Assembly (NCBI GenBank): GCA_000163695.1
Contig: GG774890.1
Location: 130,347-194,346, forward strand
DNA length: 64,000 nucleotides
Source of the DNA: Bacteroidetes oral taxon 274 str. F0058
GTDB lineage: Bacteria; Bacteroidota; Bacteroidia; Bacteroidales; Paludibacteraceae
Direction: 5' to 3'
Shown: piece after piece, positions 24,701 through 33,048 of the stretch
How positions within the stretch are numbered: position 1 is the stretch's first letter
How the letters are laid out: every line of letters begins with the position of its first letter
Notes under the pieces: generated by a model
Seen by the model: the letters and a program-made list of their open reading frames with translations, nothing else
What the model was told of the DNA's origin: nothing
Database searches by the model: none
Program-made: the position numbers and the translations under genes

Positions 24701-26096
24701 TCTGCTCCAAATTCAGTTCGAAAACAGGTTCTTGTCCTTCAAGGAGTGTAGATTGTTGATTTGTAGTAACTTTTCTTTTTCTGCTACCTTTGGGTCGAAC
24801 TAAAACGTTGTTGAGATTTTGCCAAATCTTAAACTCTTGGAACAGAGGTGATGACTTTGGAGCTACTTTCGGTCCCACCAATTTTGTAACGGGTATCCCG
24901 TTTTTCGATATCGGATTTCCTTGTTTGTCTTTCAGAGGTATTTCTTTACTTTCGAACTCACAAATACTTACCAATGCTTTTTGTGACTTGAGCTTCCTCT
25001 GATAAAAAATCAAAATATCTCGCAGTTCGTTTTTAAGACTCTCGGTCAAAATCTGGGGATAAAATCCGGATTGTGTCTCCCAAATCCGTTCGAATTCATC
25101 GAAATAATCTTGTCTGTAGAAAACTTGGTTTTTCAGAGAAGTGTGTGGGTCGTTCTGTATTTGCTTCCAAAGGTATTCTCCTACTGTTTCGTTAGCAAAA
25201 ATCAGCTCTTTACTACGGTCTGAGATTGCTCCCAAGTATCCGCTGGAATTGTTTATATTATTGTTGATTTCGGTAATCACAAAAGCCAACTCTTCTTTGG
25301 TGAGTTCTTTGTGGGTAGCATCGGCTCGCCATTGATAGGCTTGTAGTTTCTTTTCTTCTCGGCTCCCTTTGTTTTCGGCAGTATCTATCCCGTATTTCGA
25401 TGAAAACGATTCACGTGTGGCTTTTTGTCCTTTACCTTGAATGGAGGTATAAAATTCGTCTGTCAATATATCGGGGTGAAACTGTTTCTGAAAATTCCAA
25501 ACCTTGTCTAATTCGTGTTGTAAATCGGAACGATAATAGTCGGGTAGTGACTTTTTCCCCTCTTTTAGAAGCTGCAAAGACAATTGCCCCGTGGTTAGGT
25601 TTTCGTCATACAATCTTCGGGCTATTTCCATTCCGTCTATCAATTGTCCTTCGTCTTCGTTTTTGGCTTTTCTGCTGCTTTTGTAGCCTCTTTTTTTGTT
25701 TATCATCAATAGAATGCGAGCCAACTCTTCTAACGAAACCTGTTCTTTTGCAGATTTTACTCTCAATCTGAGTGTCTCGAAAGTTGTCTCTTTGCCGTCT
25801 TCGGCTAAAATAGTTTTGTCAGAAATCACCTGATAATCTTTTAGTAACTCTATTAGCTCTTGCCTACGAAGTTTGTAGCGTTGTAGGTTGCGTCTGGCTC
25901 CTCGTTTTAGTGTTCTATCGGCATTGGTAGAGATTGGTTTGCCTTTTTCAAAATTTGTCTTTTCGTCTACTGTAAGAGGGTTCACTCTTACGCCCAATTC
26001 TGCGATTTCTGATTTTTCCGAGTCATTTTGAGCTTGTTTTACATAAGCCCAGCCGATACTGTTTGTGCCCAAATCAAGTCCTAAAATATTTTTCAT
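21792..26096 (-). CDS. cas9: Cas9, type II-C
   Basis: A 1434-residue RNA-guided nuclease that looks intact. RuvC-I is ILGLDLGTNSIGWAYV with Asp8. An arginine-rich bridge helix follows (RRNLQRYKLRRQELIELL, about 78-95). RuvC-II is the EIHIELAREL segment. The HNH domain DIEHIIPKSRLF has its catalytic histidine at residue 820. RuvC-III is HHAMDALTVAF with Asp988. It needs a tracrRNA:crRNA duplex; the matching tracrRNA is not next to the gene but at 33082-33171, beyond the type V-A locus. A TATTTTTGC -7 box lies 40 bp upstream. All interference parts are present even though cas1 is cut. Confidence 0.98.
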   Translation of the reverse strand: MKNILGLDLGTNSIGWAYVKQAQNDSEKSEIAELGVRVNPLTVDEKTNFEKGKPISTNADRTLKRGARRNLQRYKLRRQELIELLKDYQVISDKTILAEDGKETTFETLRLRVKSAKEQVSLEELARILLMINKKRGYKSSRKAKNEDEGQLIDGMEIARRLYDENLTTGQLSLQLLKEGKKSLPDYYRSDLQHELDKVWNFQKQFHPDILTDEFYTSIQGKGQKATRESFSSKYGIDTAENKGSREEKKLQAYQWRADATHKELTKEELAFVITEINNNINNSSGYLGAISDRSKELIFANETVGEYLWKQIQNDPHTSLKNQVFYRQDYFDEFERIWETQSGFYPQILTESLKNELRDILIFYQRKLKSQKALVSICEFESKEIPLKDKQGNPISKNGIPVTKLVGPKVAPKSSPLFQEFKIWQNLNNVLVRPKGSRKRKVTTNQQSTLLEGQEPVFELNLEQKELLFEELNLKGNLKTDYCLELIGYSAKEWEMNYPTLEGNKTNKALYEAYLKIIDSEGYDAKKLLKVKTDKDDINLDDIKVSASEIKTMISDIFNELGINTKILDFDAELERKQFEAQASYRLWHLLYSYEGDDSKSGNELLYRLLEDKFGFKREHSKTLANVSLLSDYGNLSTKAIRTIYPYIKENKFSTACELAGYRHSKLSISKEENENRTLKDTLDVLKKNSLRQPVVEKILNQMINLINELIEKHSEKDEKGNIVKYFKFDEIHIELARELKKNAEERRELDSKVREGKDRNEKIITILKSEFGLPYPTKNDITRYRLYEELKDNGYKDLYTNTYIPREKLFSKEIDIEHIIPKSRLFNDSFSNKTICYRQDNLNKGERTAYDYIEGLGKTQLDEYLNRVENLYTNKFITKAKYRNLLKKESEIGDGFIERDLRETQYIAKKAKEMLLQITRHVVSTTGSITDRLRDDWELVNVMRELNLPKYKVLGLTEIQERKNGQTVEVITDWTKRNDHRHHAMDALTVAFTKHSHIQYLNFLNARKDEKHKEYSNIMGIQQLETEKTTDKDGKDRRVFKTPIPNFRQVAKEHLESILISHKTKNKVVTRATNKIAGSKKQQETLSPRGQLHKETVYGKYRRYVQKEEKIGSKFDLQTIERVANPLYKRLLTKRLEENGGDPKKAFTGKNALAKSPIYLDETQTQQLPEKVKLVWLETDFSIRKDITPDNFKDEKSIDKVLDEGIKRILKDRLKSFDGDAKRAFTDLEQNPIWLNKEKGIAIKRVTISGVSNAEPLHTKKDHLGNEIFDDTGKPIPVDYVSTGNNHHIAIYRDENGNLQEKAVSFFEAVTRANQGLPTVDKTYNQHLGWQFLFTMKQNEMFVFPNKETGFDPQEIDLLDPKNKKLISPNLFRVQKISTKNYFFRHHLETSVETHNALNGVTYKSQLGLNGITDIIKVRINHLGDIVHIGEY

Positions 26097-26136
26097 AAAA
26101 AACTATTTATTGATTTATAAAAACTTATTTCGACTG

Positions 26137-26144
26137 CAAAAATA
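26137..26144 (-). promoter_or_regulatory. Possible cas9 promoter -7 box
   Basis: TATTTTTG followed by C on the minus strand, about 40 bp from the cas9 ATG. The -33 position reads ATG instead of TTG, so the promoter would be weak. Confidence 0.4.
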
Positions 26145-26251
26145 CAAATAAGTCTTCGAATAGCATTTATTGCTGTAAATGAATTTTCGAAATATTACAG
26201 TAACGTTCTTGTTAGTTGCTTTTATTGTGATTCAAATAAAATAAAAAATTA

Positions 26252-26264
26252 CAAACAAGATATT
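26252..26264 (+). promoter_or_regulatory. Putative Cas9-crlRNA target site
   Basis: CAAACAAGATATT is the exact complement of the 13 nt that stand directly before the repeat-like part of the RNA at 26299-26410. Its right edge overlaps the -33 TTG (26263-26265) of that RNA's promoter. A 13-nt guide match would permit Cas9 binding but not cleavage. The adjacent PAM-side sequence on the minus strand is TAATTTTT; the PAM of this Cas9 is unknown. Confidence 0.6.
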
Positions 26265-26292
26265 GTATATAAAAAATAATGTATTACCTTTG
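26263..26292 (+). promoter_or_regulatory. Promoter of the crRNA-like RNA
   Basis: TTG (26263-26265), 19 nt, TACCTTTG (26285-26292) followed by C: a perfect Bacteroidetes promoter in the right direction for the RNA and for cas12a. Confidence 0.75.
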
Positions 26293-26298
26293 CAGAAA

Positions 26299-26410
26299 AT
26301 TTAGTCTCGCTATAAACCTCATAATTACAAACAGAATTTGAATTAAATATCTTGTTTGGTTGTGAATTGCTTGAATTTGTTATGACTAAATATAGTGAGA
26401 CTATTTTTTT
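26299..26410 (+). ncRNA. Predicted crRNA-like regulatory RNA (crlRNA) for Cas9
   Basis: A promoter-terminator cassette of about 112 nt between divergent cas9 and cas12a. GTTGTGAATTGCTT (26359-26372) equals the first 14 nt of the type II repeat. Continued as GAATTTG to 26379, it can pair with the tracrRNA anti-repeat (33083-33105) over 21 bp with a 2-nt bulge. The 13 nt before it (26346-26358) play the spacer role and are fully complementary to 26252-26264. The RNA 5' end (26302-26314) pairs with 26391-26403 through 13 bp including one G-U, followed by seven T: a terminator that encloses the guide part. The G-U pair works only on the plus strand, supporting this orientation. Natural parallels: scaRNA in Francisella, tracr-L in Streptococcus, and CRISPR-derived crlRNAs. 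Confidence 0.7.
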
Positions 26411-26527
26411 GTTGATTTGTGGGCTGGGTAATAAAATATTTGTTTGAATGCATGAAGATAATGAAAATAAATGATGGAGTGCATTGTATATGAATATAGA
26501 TTTATTAATTTAAAAAAACTATATAAT

Positions 26528-29500
26528 ATGAGAAAGTTTAATGAGTTTGTGGGACTTTATCCTATATCCAAAACATTGCGATTCGAGTTGAAACCGATAG
26601 GCAAAACACTCGAACACATACAAAGAAACAAATTGCTGGAGCATGATGCGGTCAGAGCCGACGATTATGTCAAGGTCAAAAAAATTATTGACAAGTATCA
26701 TAAATGCCTTATAGATGAGGCATTATCGGGTTTTACTTTTGATACTGAGGCAGATGGTAGAAGTAATAATTCTCTGTCGGAATATTATCTGTATTACAAC
26801 TTAAAGAAAAGAAACGAGCAGGAGCAGAAGACATTCAAGACCATACAAAACAATCTCCGTAAGCAAATTGTAAATAAGTTGACGCAATCCGAAAAGTACA
26901 AACGAATAGATAAAAAAGAGCTTATAACAACGGATTTGCCTGATTTTTTAACGAATGAAAGCGAAAAGGAACTCGTAGAAAAGTTCAAGAATTTTACCAC
27001 ATATTTTACGGAGTTTCATAAGAACCGAAAGAATATGTACTCCAAAGAAGAGAAGTCGACAGCCATAGCGTTTCGTCTGATAAATGAAAATCTGCCGAAA
27101 TTCGTCGACAACATCGCCGCATTCGAAAAGGTTGTTTCGTCGCCCCTTGCGGAAAAGATAAACGCACTTTATGAGGACTTTAAAGAGTATTTAAATGTGG
27201 AGGAAATATCAAGAGTGTTTAGATTGGACTATTACGATGAACTACTCACACAAAAACAGATAGACCTATATAATGCAATCGTCGGGGGACGGACAGAAGA
27301 AGACAACAAAATACAAATAAAAGGATTGAATCAATACATCAATGAGTACAATCAGCAACAAACTGATAGGTCGAACCGTTTGCCCAAACTCAAGCCACTC
27401 TATAAGCAGATATTGAGTGATCGCGAGTCCGTTTCGTGGTTGCCGCCGAAATTTGATTCCGACAAAAATTTGCTGATAAAAATCAAAGAGTGCTATGATG
27501 CGTTGTCGGAAAAAGAAAAAGTATTCGATAAATTGGAATCGATATTGAAGTCGCTGTCTACATACGATCTGAGTAAGATTTATATCAGTAACGACTCGCA
27601 ACTGTCATATATTTCTCAGAAAATGTTTGGCAGATGGGATATTATAAGTAAGGCTATTAGAGAGGATTGTGCTAAAAGGAATCCGCAAAAGAGTAGAGAG
27701 TCATTGGAGAAATTTGCGGAACGTATCGATAAAAAATTAAAAACCATCGACAGCATTTCGATAGGAGATGTCGATGAATGTCTTGCTCAACTCGGAGAAA
27801 CGTATGTAAAACGTGTAGAAGATTATTTCGTTGCGATGGGAGAGTCGGAGATAGATGATGAACAAACAGATACAACGTCTTTCAAAAAGAATATAGAGGG
27901 AGCTTATGAGTCGGTTAAAGAATTATTGAATAATGCAGATAATATTACAGACAATAATCTGATGCAAGACAAAGGCAATGTAGAGAAAATAAAAACTCTA
28001 TTAGATGCCATAAAAGACTTACAGCGATTTATAAAACCGCTGCTCGGTAAAGGAGACGAAGCTGATAAAGATGGCGTTTTTTACGGTGAATTTACGTCTC
28101 TTTGGACAAAACTCGACCAAGTAACGCCTCTTTACAATATGGTTCGCAATTACCTTACAAGTAAACCGTATTCGACAAAGAAGATAAAACTTAATTTCGA
28201 AAACTCAACATTGATGGACGGTTGGGATTTGAATAAAGAACCCGATAATACAACGGTAATTTTTTGCAAAGACGGTCTTTACTATTTGGGTATTATGGGC
28301 AAGAAGTACAATAGAGTTTTTGTCGATAGAGAGGATTTGCCTCACGATGGAGAATGCTATGATAAGATGGAGTACAAATTGCTACCGGGTGCCAACAAAA
28401 TGCTACCGAAAGTTTTCTTTTCGGAAACAGGGATACAAAGATTTCTCCCAAGCGAAGAATTACTTGGTAAATATGAAAGAGGCACTCATAAAAAAGGTGC
28501 AGGTTTCGATTTGGGCGACTGTAGGGCTTTGATAGACTTTTTCAAAAAATCCATTGAGAGGCACGACGACTGGAAAAAATTCGACTTCAAGTTTTCCGAC
28601 ACAAGTACTTACCAAGATATAAGTGAATTTTATCGTGAAGTTGAGCAGCAAGGATATAAAATGTCGTTTCGCAAAGTATCTGTTGACTACATAAAATCGC
28701 TGGTAGAAGAAGGTAAACTATATCTTTTTCAGATATATAACAAAGATTTTTCTGCTCACAGTAAAGGAACGCCAAATATGCATACTCTGTATTGGAAAAT
28801 GCTTTTCGACGAAGAGAATCTGAAGGATGTGGTATATAAACTAAATGGTGAGGCAGAGGTCTTTTTCCGTAAATCGAGTATTACCGTACAGTCTCCGACA
28901 CATCCAGCCAATAGTCCGATTAAGAATAAAAACAAAGATAACCAAAAGAAAGAGAGTAAGTTTGAATATGATTTGATAAAAGATCGTCGCTATACGGTAG
29001 ATAAATTTCTGTTTCACGTGCCGATTACAATGAATTTCAAGAGTGTAGGTGGCAGTAATATTAACCAACTCGTAAAACGACACATTCGCTCTGCCACCGA
29101 CCTACATATAATAGGTATCGATAGGGGAGAGCGGCATTTGCTGTATCTTACCGTTATAGACTCGAGAGGCAATATCAAAGAGCAGTTTTCGTTGAATGAG
29201 ATTGTGAACGAATATAATGGTAATACTTACCGTACCGACTACCACGAGTTGCTCGATACTCGTGAAGGTGAGCGAACAGAGGCTCGTCGAAACTGGCAGA
29301 CAATACAAAATATACGTGAATTAAAGGAAGGGTACCTAAGCCAAGTAATACATAAAATCAGTGAATTGGCGATAAAGTACAATGCAGTTATAGTACTCGA
29401 AGATTTGAACTTCGGATTTATGCGTAGCAGACAGAAAGTGGAAAAACAGGTTTATCAAAAATTCGAAAAGATGTTGATAGACAAGCTAAACTATCTGGTA

Positions 29501-30316
29501 GATAAGAAAAAGCCTGTCGCCGAAACCGGTGGTTTGCTGAGAGCATATCAACTGACAGGCGAATTCGAAAGTTTTAAGACTCTCGGTAAACAAAGCGGTA
29601 TTTTGTTTTATGTTCCCGCGTGGAATACCAGTAAAATAGACCCTGTTACAGGTTTTGTGAATCTGTTTGATACACATTACGAAAATATCGAGAAGGCAAA
29701 AGTGTTTTTCGATAAGTTCAAAAGCATACGCTACAACAGCGACAAAGATTGGTTTGAGTTTGTAGTCGACGACTACACTCGCTTCAGCCCCAAGGCAGAG
29801 GGGACTCGCAGAGACTGGACAATATGTACGCAGGGCAAGAGAATACAAATTTGCCGTAATCATCAAAGAAACAACGAATGGGAGGGACAAGAAATCGATT
29901 TGACCAAGGCATTCAAAGAACACTTCGAGGCTTATGGAGTAGACATAAGCAAAGATTTGAGGGAGCAAATAAACACTCAGAACAAAAAAGAGTTTTTTGA
30001 AGAATTGTTGCGACTACTCAGGTTGACTTTGCAGATGCGTAACAGTATGCCTTCTTCTGATATTGATTATCTTATATCGCCTGTTGCCAACGATACCGGA
30101 TGCTTCTTCGACAGTCGGAAGCAGGCAGAGTTGAAAGAAAACGCTGTCTTGCCTATGAATGCCGATGCCAACGGAGCATATAATATTGCCCGAAAAGGAT
30201 TGTTGGCAATAAGAAAGATGAAACAGGAAGAAAATGATTCGGCGAAGATCAGTCTTGCCATAAGCAACAAAGAGTGGCTGAAATTTGCACAAACAAAACC
30301 TTATTTGGAAGATTAA
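26528..30316 (+). CDS. cas12a: Cas12a (Cpf1), type V-A effector
   Basis: A 1262-residue RNA-guided nuclease. The start at ATG 26528 (MRKFNEFVGLYPISKTLRFE) matches the Cas12a N-terminus; the open frame extends 19 codons upstream but without family similarity. RuvC catalytic residues are Asp865 in IIGIDRGERH, Glu958 in VLEDLNFGF and Asp1213 in NADANGAYN. The bridge-helix region contains WQTIQNIRELKEGYLSQ. Cas12a processes its own pre-crRNA and cuts DNA next to T-rich PAMs without tracrRNA. It is followed by cas4, cas1, cas2 and a matching array. The protein resembles Cas12a from oral Bacteroidales. No good promoter is seen between the terminator at 26404-26410 and its ATG, so transcription may come by read-through from 26285. 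Confidence 0.98.
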   Translation: MRKFNEFVGLYPISKTLRFELKPIGKTLEHIQRNKLLEHDAVRADDYVKVKKIIDKYHKCLIDEALSGFTFDTEADGRSNNSLSEYYLYYNLKKRNEQEQKTFKTIQNNLRKQIVNKLTQSEKYKRIDKKELITTDLPDFLTNESEKELVEKFKNFTTYFTEFHKNRKNMYSKEEKSTAIAFRLINENLPKFVDNIAAFEKVVSSPLAEKINALYEDFKEYLNVEEISRVFRLDYYDELLTQKQIDLYNAIVGGRTEEDNKIQIKGLNQYINEYNQQQTDRSNRLPKLKPLYKQILSDRESVSWLPPKFDSDKNLLIKIKECYDALSEKEKVFDKLESILKSLSTYDLSKIYISNDSQLSYISQKMFGRWDIISKAIREDCAKRNPQKSRESLEKFAERIDKKLKTIDSISIGDVDECLAQLGETYVKRVEDYFVAMGESEIDDEQTDTTSFKKNIEGAYESVKELLNNADNITDNNLMQDKGNVEKIKTLLDAIKDLQRFIKPLLGKGDEADKDGVFYGEFTSLWTKLDQVTPLYNMVRNYLTSKPYSTKKIKLNFENSTLMDGWDLNKEPDNTTVIFCKDGLYYLGIMGKKYNRVFVDREDLPHDGECYDKMEYKLLPGANKMLPKVFFSETGIQRFLPSEELLGKYERGTHKKGAGFDLGDCRALIDFFKKSIERHDDWKKFDFKFSDTSTYQDISEFYREVEQQGYKMSFRKVSVDYIKSLVEEGKLYLFQIYNKDFSAHSKGTPNMHTLYWKMLFDEENLKDVVYKLNGEAEVFFRKSSITVQSPTHPANSPIKNKNKDNQKKESKFEYDLIKDRRYTVDKFLFHVPITMNFKSVGGSNINQLVKRHIRSATDLHIIGIDRGERHLLYLTVIDSRGNIKEQFSLNEIVNEYNGNTYRTDYHELLDTREGERTEARRNWQTIQNIRELKEGYLSQVIHKISELAIKYNAVIVLEDLNFGFMRSRQKVEKQVYQKFEKMLIDKLNYLVDKKKPVAETGGLLRAYQLTGEFESFKTLGKQSGILFYVPAWNTSKIDPVTGFVNLFDTHYENIEKAKVFFDKFKSIRYNSDKDWFEFVVDDYTRFSPKAEGTRRDWTICTQGKRIQICRNHQRNNEWEGQEIDLTKAFKEHFEAYGVDISKDLREQINTQNKKEFFEELLRLLRLTLQMRNSMPSSDIDYLISPVANDTGCFFDSRKQAELKENAVLPMNADANGAYNIARKGLLAIRKMKQEENDSAKISLAISNKEWLKFAQTKPYLED

Positions 30317-30317
30317 A

Positions 30318-30884
30318 TTGGAAGACCTCATTCTTATATCGACGCTTAATGATTTTATTTTCTGTCCGTATTCCATCTATCTACACAATGTATATGCTGA
30401 GACGGACGAGGATATATATCACGCAGTGCCTCAAACAAAGGGACAGGCGGCTCATAAGGGTATCGACGGTAAAACATCGAGTACCAAAAAGAGCGACCTG
30501 CTCTCTTTGCCGGTTTCGTCCGAAGAATTGGGTGTTATGGGAAAAATAGATATATATCGCCTTACGGAACGATGGCTGATAGAACGCAAATATCAACTTA
30601 AACAGATATTCCGCGGACAGATTTATCAACTGTGGGCTCAATACTTTTGTTTGTGCGAAATGGGTTACGAGGTAGAGCGCATATCTTTCTACGAGATTTC
30701 CACCAACAGAATGATACCTGTCGATATCCCTAATAATCACAATAAAAGTGAATTATATGATTTAATACGGCAATTCAGGCAGTTCAATCCGAACGAAGCT
30801 ATTACTGTAAACCCTAATAAATGTGCTCACTGCATCTATTGTAGTCTGTGCGACAAAACACAATCCGACAATGTTTACACATAA
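30318..30884 (+). CDS. cas4: Cas4 of the type V-A system
   Basis: A RecB-like nuclease with a 4-cysteine cluster: one Cys in DFIFCPYSIYL near the start and three in CAHCIYCSLC near the end (an iron-sulfur site). The nuclease core shows GKIDIYRLTERWLIERKYQL with the D and ExK residues, and FRGQIYQLWAQYF (QxxxY motif). Cas4 trims prespacers and selects for PAMs during adaptation. I place the start at TTG 30318, 2 bp after the cas12a stop, which gives the usual EDLILISTLNDF beginning; an ATG at 30285 inside cas12a would add 11 residues. It overlaps cas1 by 14 bp. Confidence 0.93.
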   Translation: MEDLILISTLNDFIFCPYSIYLHNVYAETDEDIYHAVPQTKGQAAHKGIDGKTSSTKKSDLLSLPVSSEELGVMGKIDIYRLTERWLIERKYQLKQIFRGQIYQLWAQYFCLCEMGYEVERISFYEISTNRMIPVDIPNNHNKSELYDLIRQFRQFNPNEAITVNPNKCAHCIYCSLCDKTQSDNVYT

Positions 30885-31845
30885 AGATATAGAATACAGA
30901 ACGATTTTTGTCGTAAATTGCTTAGAAAAACGTAATTTACGGGTAAGCAACGGAGAGTTGCTGCTCGAAGAAGTAAATGACATTGGTAGCAAAACTCTGA
31001 CAAAACTTCCGTTTCAAAAAATATTGGCATTGTTCGTTATAGGGCATATCTCGGTTACTACTCCGTTGATAGAAAAATGTAAGAAATTCAATATTGCACT
31101 GGTTGTTATGAAACCGAGTCTTCGTCCGGTTTTCTTTTGGGCAGACGCAGCGGGAGCCAATTATCTGCTACGTCGTAAACAGTATGAAATGAGCAAGAAT
31201 GATATATCTATTGCAAAGATACTTGTTGCCAACAAGATAGCCAATCAATTGACACTGTTGAAAAATACCCGTATGAGCGACGAACTTACAACGATTGCCA
31301 AATTCCGATGTACTCGTGCGTTAGATGCGATTGATGCCATTTTGGATTATGACCGACTTATGGGGCTTGAAGGAATAGTTTCCAAATCTTTTTTTGCCGC
31401 ATACTTTCAGAATAACAACTGGACGGTACGCCGCCCACGTATAAAATCCGATGCTTTGAATGCTACTCTCGACATTGGCTATACGATTTTGTTTAATTAT
31501 ATAGAAAGTTTTGTGAGAATGTTCGGATTCGATATTTATGCAGGTGTTTATCATCGTTTATGGTTCAAACGCAAATCTCTTGTCTGTGATCTTATGGAAC
31601 CTTTCAGATGTATTATAGACAATACTGTTCGTTCGGCTTTCAATCGTAAACAGTGTACGGATAAAGACTTTGTGGTCAATAAGGGTGAATGGCGTTTGAG
31701 GACAGAAAAGAATAAAGATTACTGCCGCTTGTTTTTCGATGTGCTTATACGGTACAAGGGTGATGTCTTCAAATATATTCAGGCGTATTATCGTTGTTTT
31801 ATGCGGGGAGCTACGGTTGCCGATTATCCGAAATTTTTAATTTGA
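30871..31845 (+). CDS. cas1: Cas1 of the type V-A system
   Basis: A 324-residue integrase. The ATG at 30871 gives MFTHKDIEYRTIFVVNCLEK, the family N-terminus; a longer frame begins inside cas4. The beta domain is followed by the helical domain with the metal-binding glutamate in LMGLEGIVSKSFFAAYF, the histidine in AGVYHRLWFKR and the acidic residue in LVCDLMEPFRCIID. It looks complete, unlike the type II cas1 in this window, so the type V-A system is the only one with an intact adaptation set. It is unlikely to serve type II repeats but this is untested. Confidence 0.96.
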   Translation: MFTHKDIEYRTIFVVNCLEKRNLRVSNGELLLEEVNDIGSKTLTKLPFQKILALFVIGHISVTTPLIEKCKKFNIALVVMKPSLRPVFFWADAAGANYLLRRKQYEMSKNDISIAKILVANKIANQLTLLKNTRMSDELTTIAKFRCTRALDAIDAILDYDRLMGLEGIVSKSFFAAYFQNNNWTVRRPRIKSDALNATLDIGYTILFNYIESFVRMFGFDIYAGVYHRLWFKRKSLVCDLMEPFRCIIDNTVRSAFNRKQCTDKDFVVNKGEWRLRTEKNKDYCRLFFDVLIRYKGDVFKYIQAYYRCFMRGATVADYPKFLI

Positions 31846-31854
31846 GACACAATT

Positions 31855-32127
31855 ATGGTTATTGTAAGTTACGACATATCGAACACAAAGTTGAGAACTC
31901 GTTTTTCGAAGATGCTTTTGAAAAATGGAGGTATACGGTTGCAATTTTCGGTTTATGAGTTCAATAATACCAAACGTATTTTGGATATACTGAAAGTGAA
32001 AGTCGAGACCATTTTTGCCAAAGAGTTCGACGGTGGAGATAGTATTTTTATTTTCGAAACCGATATGAAAACCGCCGTCAAATACGGTAATGCAATCCAT
32101 AGGGATACGGATATTTTGTATTTTTGA
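31855..32127 (+). CDS. cas2: Cas2 of the type V-A system
   Basis: A 90-residue protein starting MVIVSYDISNTKLRTRFSKM, with the beta1 aspartate in VSYDISNTK, the helix-strand RLQFSVYEFNNTKRILDILK and the final strand DSIFIFETD. Normal length for a type V-A Cas2. It starts 9 bp after cas1 and is the last gene of the cas12a-cas4-cas1-cas2 operon. The array leader begins right after its stop. Confidence 0.96.
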   Translation: MVIVSYDISNTKLRTRFSKMLLKNGGIRLQFSVYEFNNTKRILDILKVKVETIFAKEFDGGDSIFIFETDMKTAVKYGNAIHRDTDILYF

Positions 32128-32271
32128 TTTCTTTGTGCAAATGTCGGTGTCAATGGAGAATACAAAGTTTGATTATTGTCTTGATAATAAATAAACTATG
32201 AAAATTTGTTTTTTGCAGGGGGGGATAAAATACTCTTTTGTGATTGTTCTTTGACATTTTGTGTAAAATAC

Positions 32272-32304
32272 TTTGTATAAACCAATAATTAATTGTACAT
32301 TTGC
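32272..32304 (+). promoter_or_regulatory. Leader promoter of the type V-A array
   Basis: TTTG (32272-32275), 20 nt, TACATTTGC (32296-32304) gives a start near 32311, just before the first repeat. The 196 bp between cas2 and the array (32128-32323) otherwise hold only AT-rich leader sequence. Confidence 0.75.
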
Positions 32305-32323
32305 AATGTGTTTTTTAGATAGA

Positions 32324-33048
32324 GTCTATAAGACATTTATAATTTCTACTATTGTAGATATTATATCAAGGACAACCTAACATTTGACCGTCTATAAGAC
32401 ATTTATAATTTCTACTATTGTAGATGTAAAAATAAACAACAAATGGCAGCAAGTCTATAAGACATTTATAATTTCTACTATTGTAGATTCTCCACCTCAC
32501 TATAATAGTGCCTCTCGTCTATAAGACATTTATAATTTCTACTATTGTAGATAAATCGCTTACGTTTGTCCTCATAGCTCGTCTATAAGACATTTATAAT
32601 TTCTACTATTGTAGATTAACTCATAGCCACTGCGACCATTTCACGTCTATAAGACATTTATAATTTCTACTATTGTAGATATATTTTATACAAAATGTTT
32701 TATTCAGAGTCTATAAGACATTTATAATTTCTACTATTGTAGATGGTATGTTGGACAGAATAGAGGTGATGGTCTATAAGACATTTATAATTTCTACTAT
32801 TGTAGATCTGATGTTGATTGTGATTTCGGTTTTAGGTCTATAAGACATTTATAATTTCTACTATTGTAGATCAGAAACTCGTCTCTGATTTCTTCGACTG
32901 TCTATAAGACATTTATAATTTCTACTATTGTAGATATATGTCTTCGGGTGAAAAAACAATATGTCTATAAGACATTTATAATTTCTACTATTGTAGATCT
33001 TGTGCCTGATATAAGCAATGCTAATAGTCTATAAAACATTTGTAATTT
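32324..33048 (+). CRISPR. Type V-A (Cas12a) CRISPR array: 11 repeats, 11 spacers, one decayed terminal repeat
   Basis: The 36-bp repeat begins GTCTATAAGACATT and ends TCTACTATTGTAGAT, the hallmark Cas12a stem-loop (TCTAC/GTAGA). Eleven perfect copies lie from 32324 to 32998 with 27-30-bp spacers. A twelfth copy at 33027-33048 keeps only the first 22 nt with two changes and lacks the stem-loop, marking the trailer end. crRNA orientation is plus strand. The decayed repeat runs straight into the promoter of the type II tracrRNA. Confidence 0.98.

Noticed and set aside
26340..26400. Minus-strand reading of the crlRNA region as the tracrRNA of cas9
   Set aside because: It would give a short anti-repeat next to cas9, but the terminator stem fits only the plus strand (G-U pair, T run), the promoter is on the plus strand, and a full tracrRNA with nexus and terminator exists at 33082-33171.
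26471..26527. Cas12a start at 26471
   Set aside because: The 19 extra residues have no family similarity, whereas MRKFNEFVGLYPISKTLRFE at 26528 is the standard Cas12a beginning.
32254..32271. Similarity between the sixth Cas12a spacer (32681-32708, reverse complement) and the array leader, 16 of 18 bases
   Set aside because: The match is AT-rich, has a mismatch at the seed start, and the adjacent bases (CAAA) do not form the expected TTTV PAM, so self-targeting is not supported.
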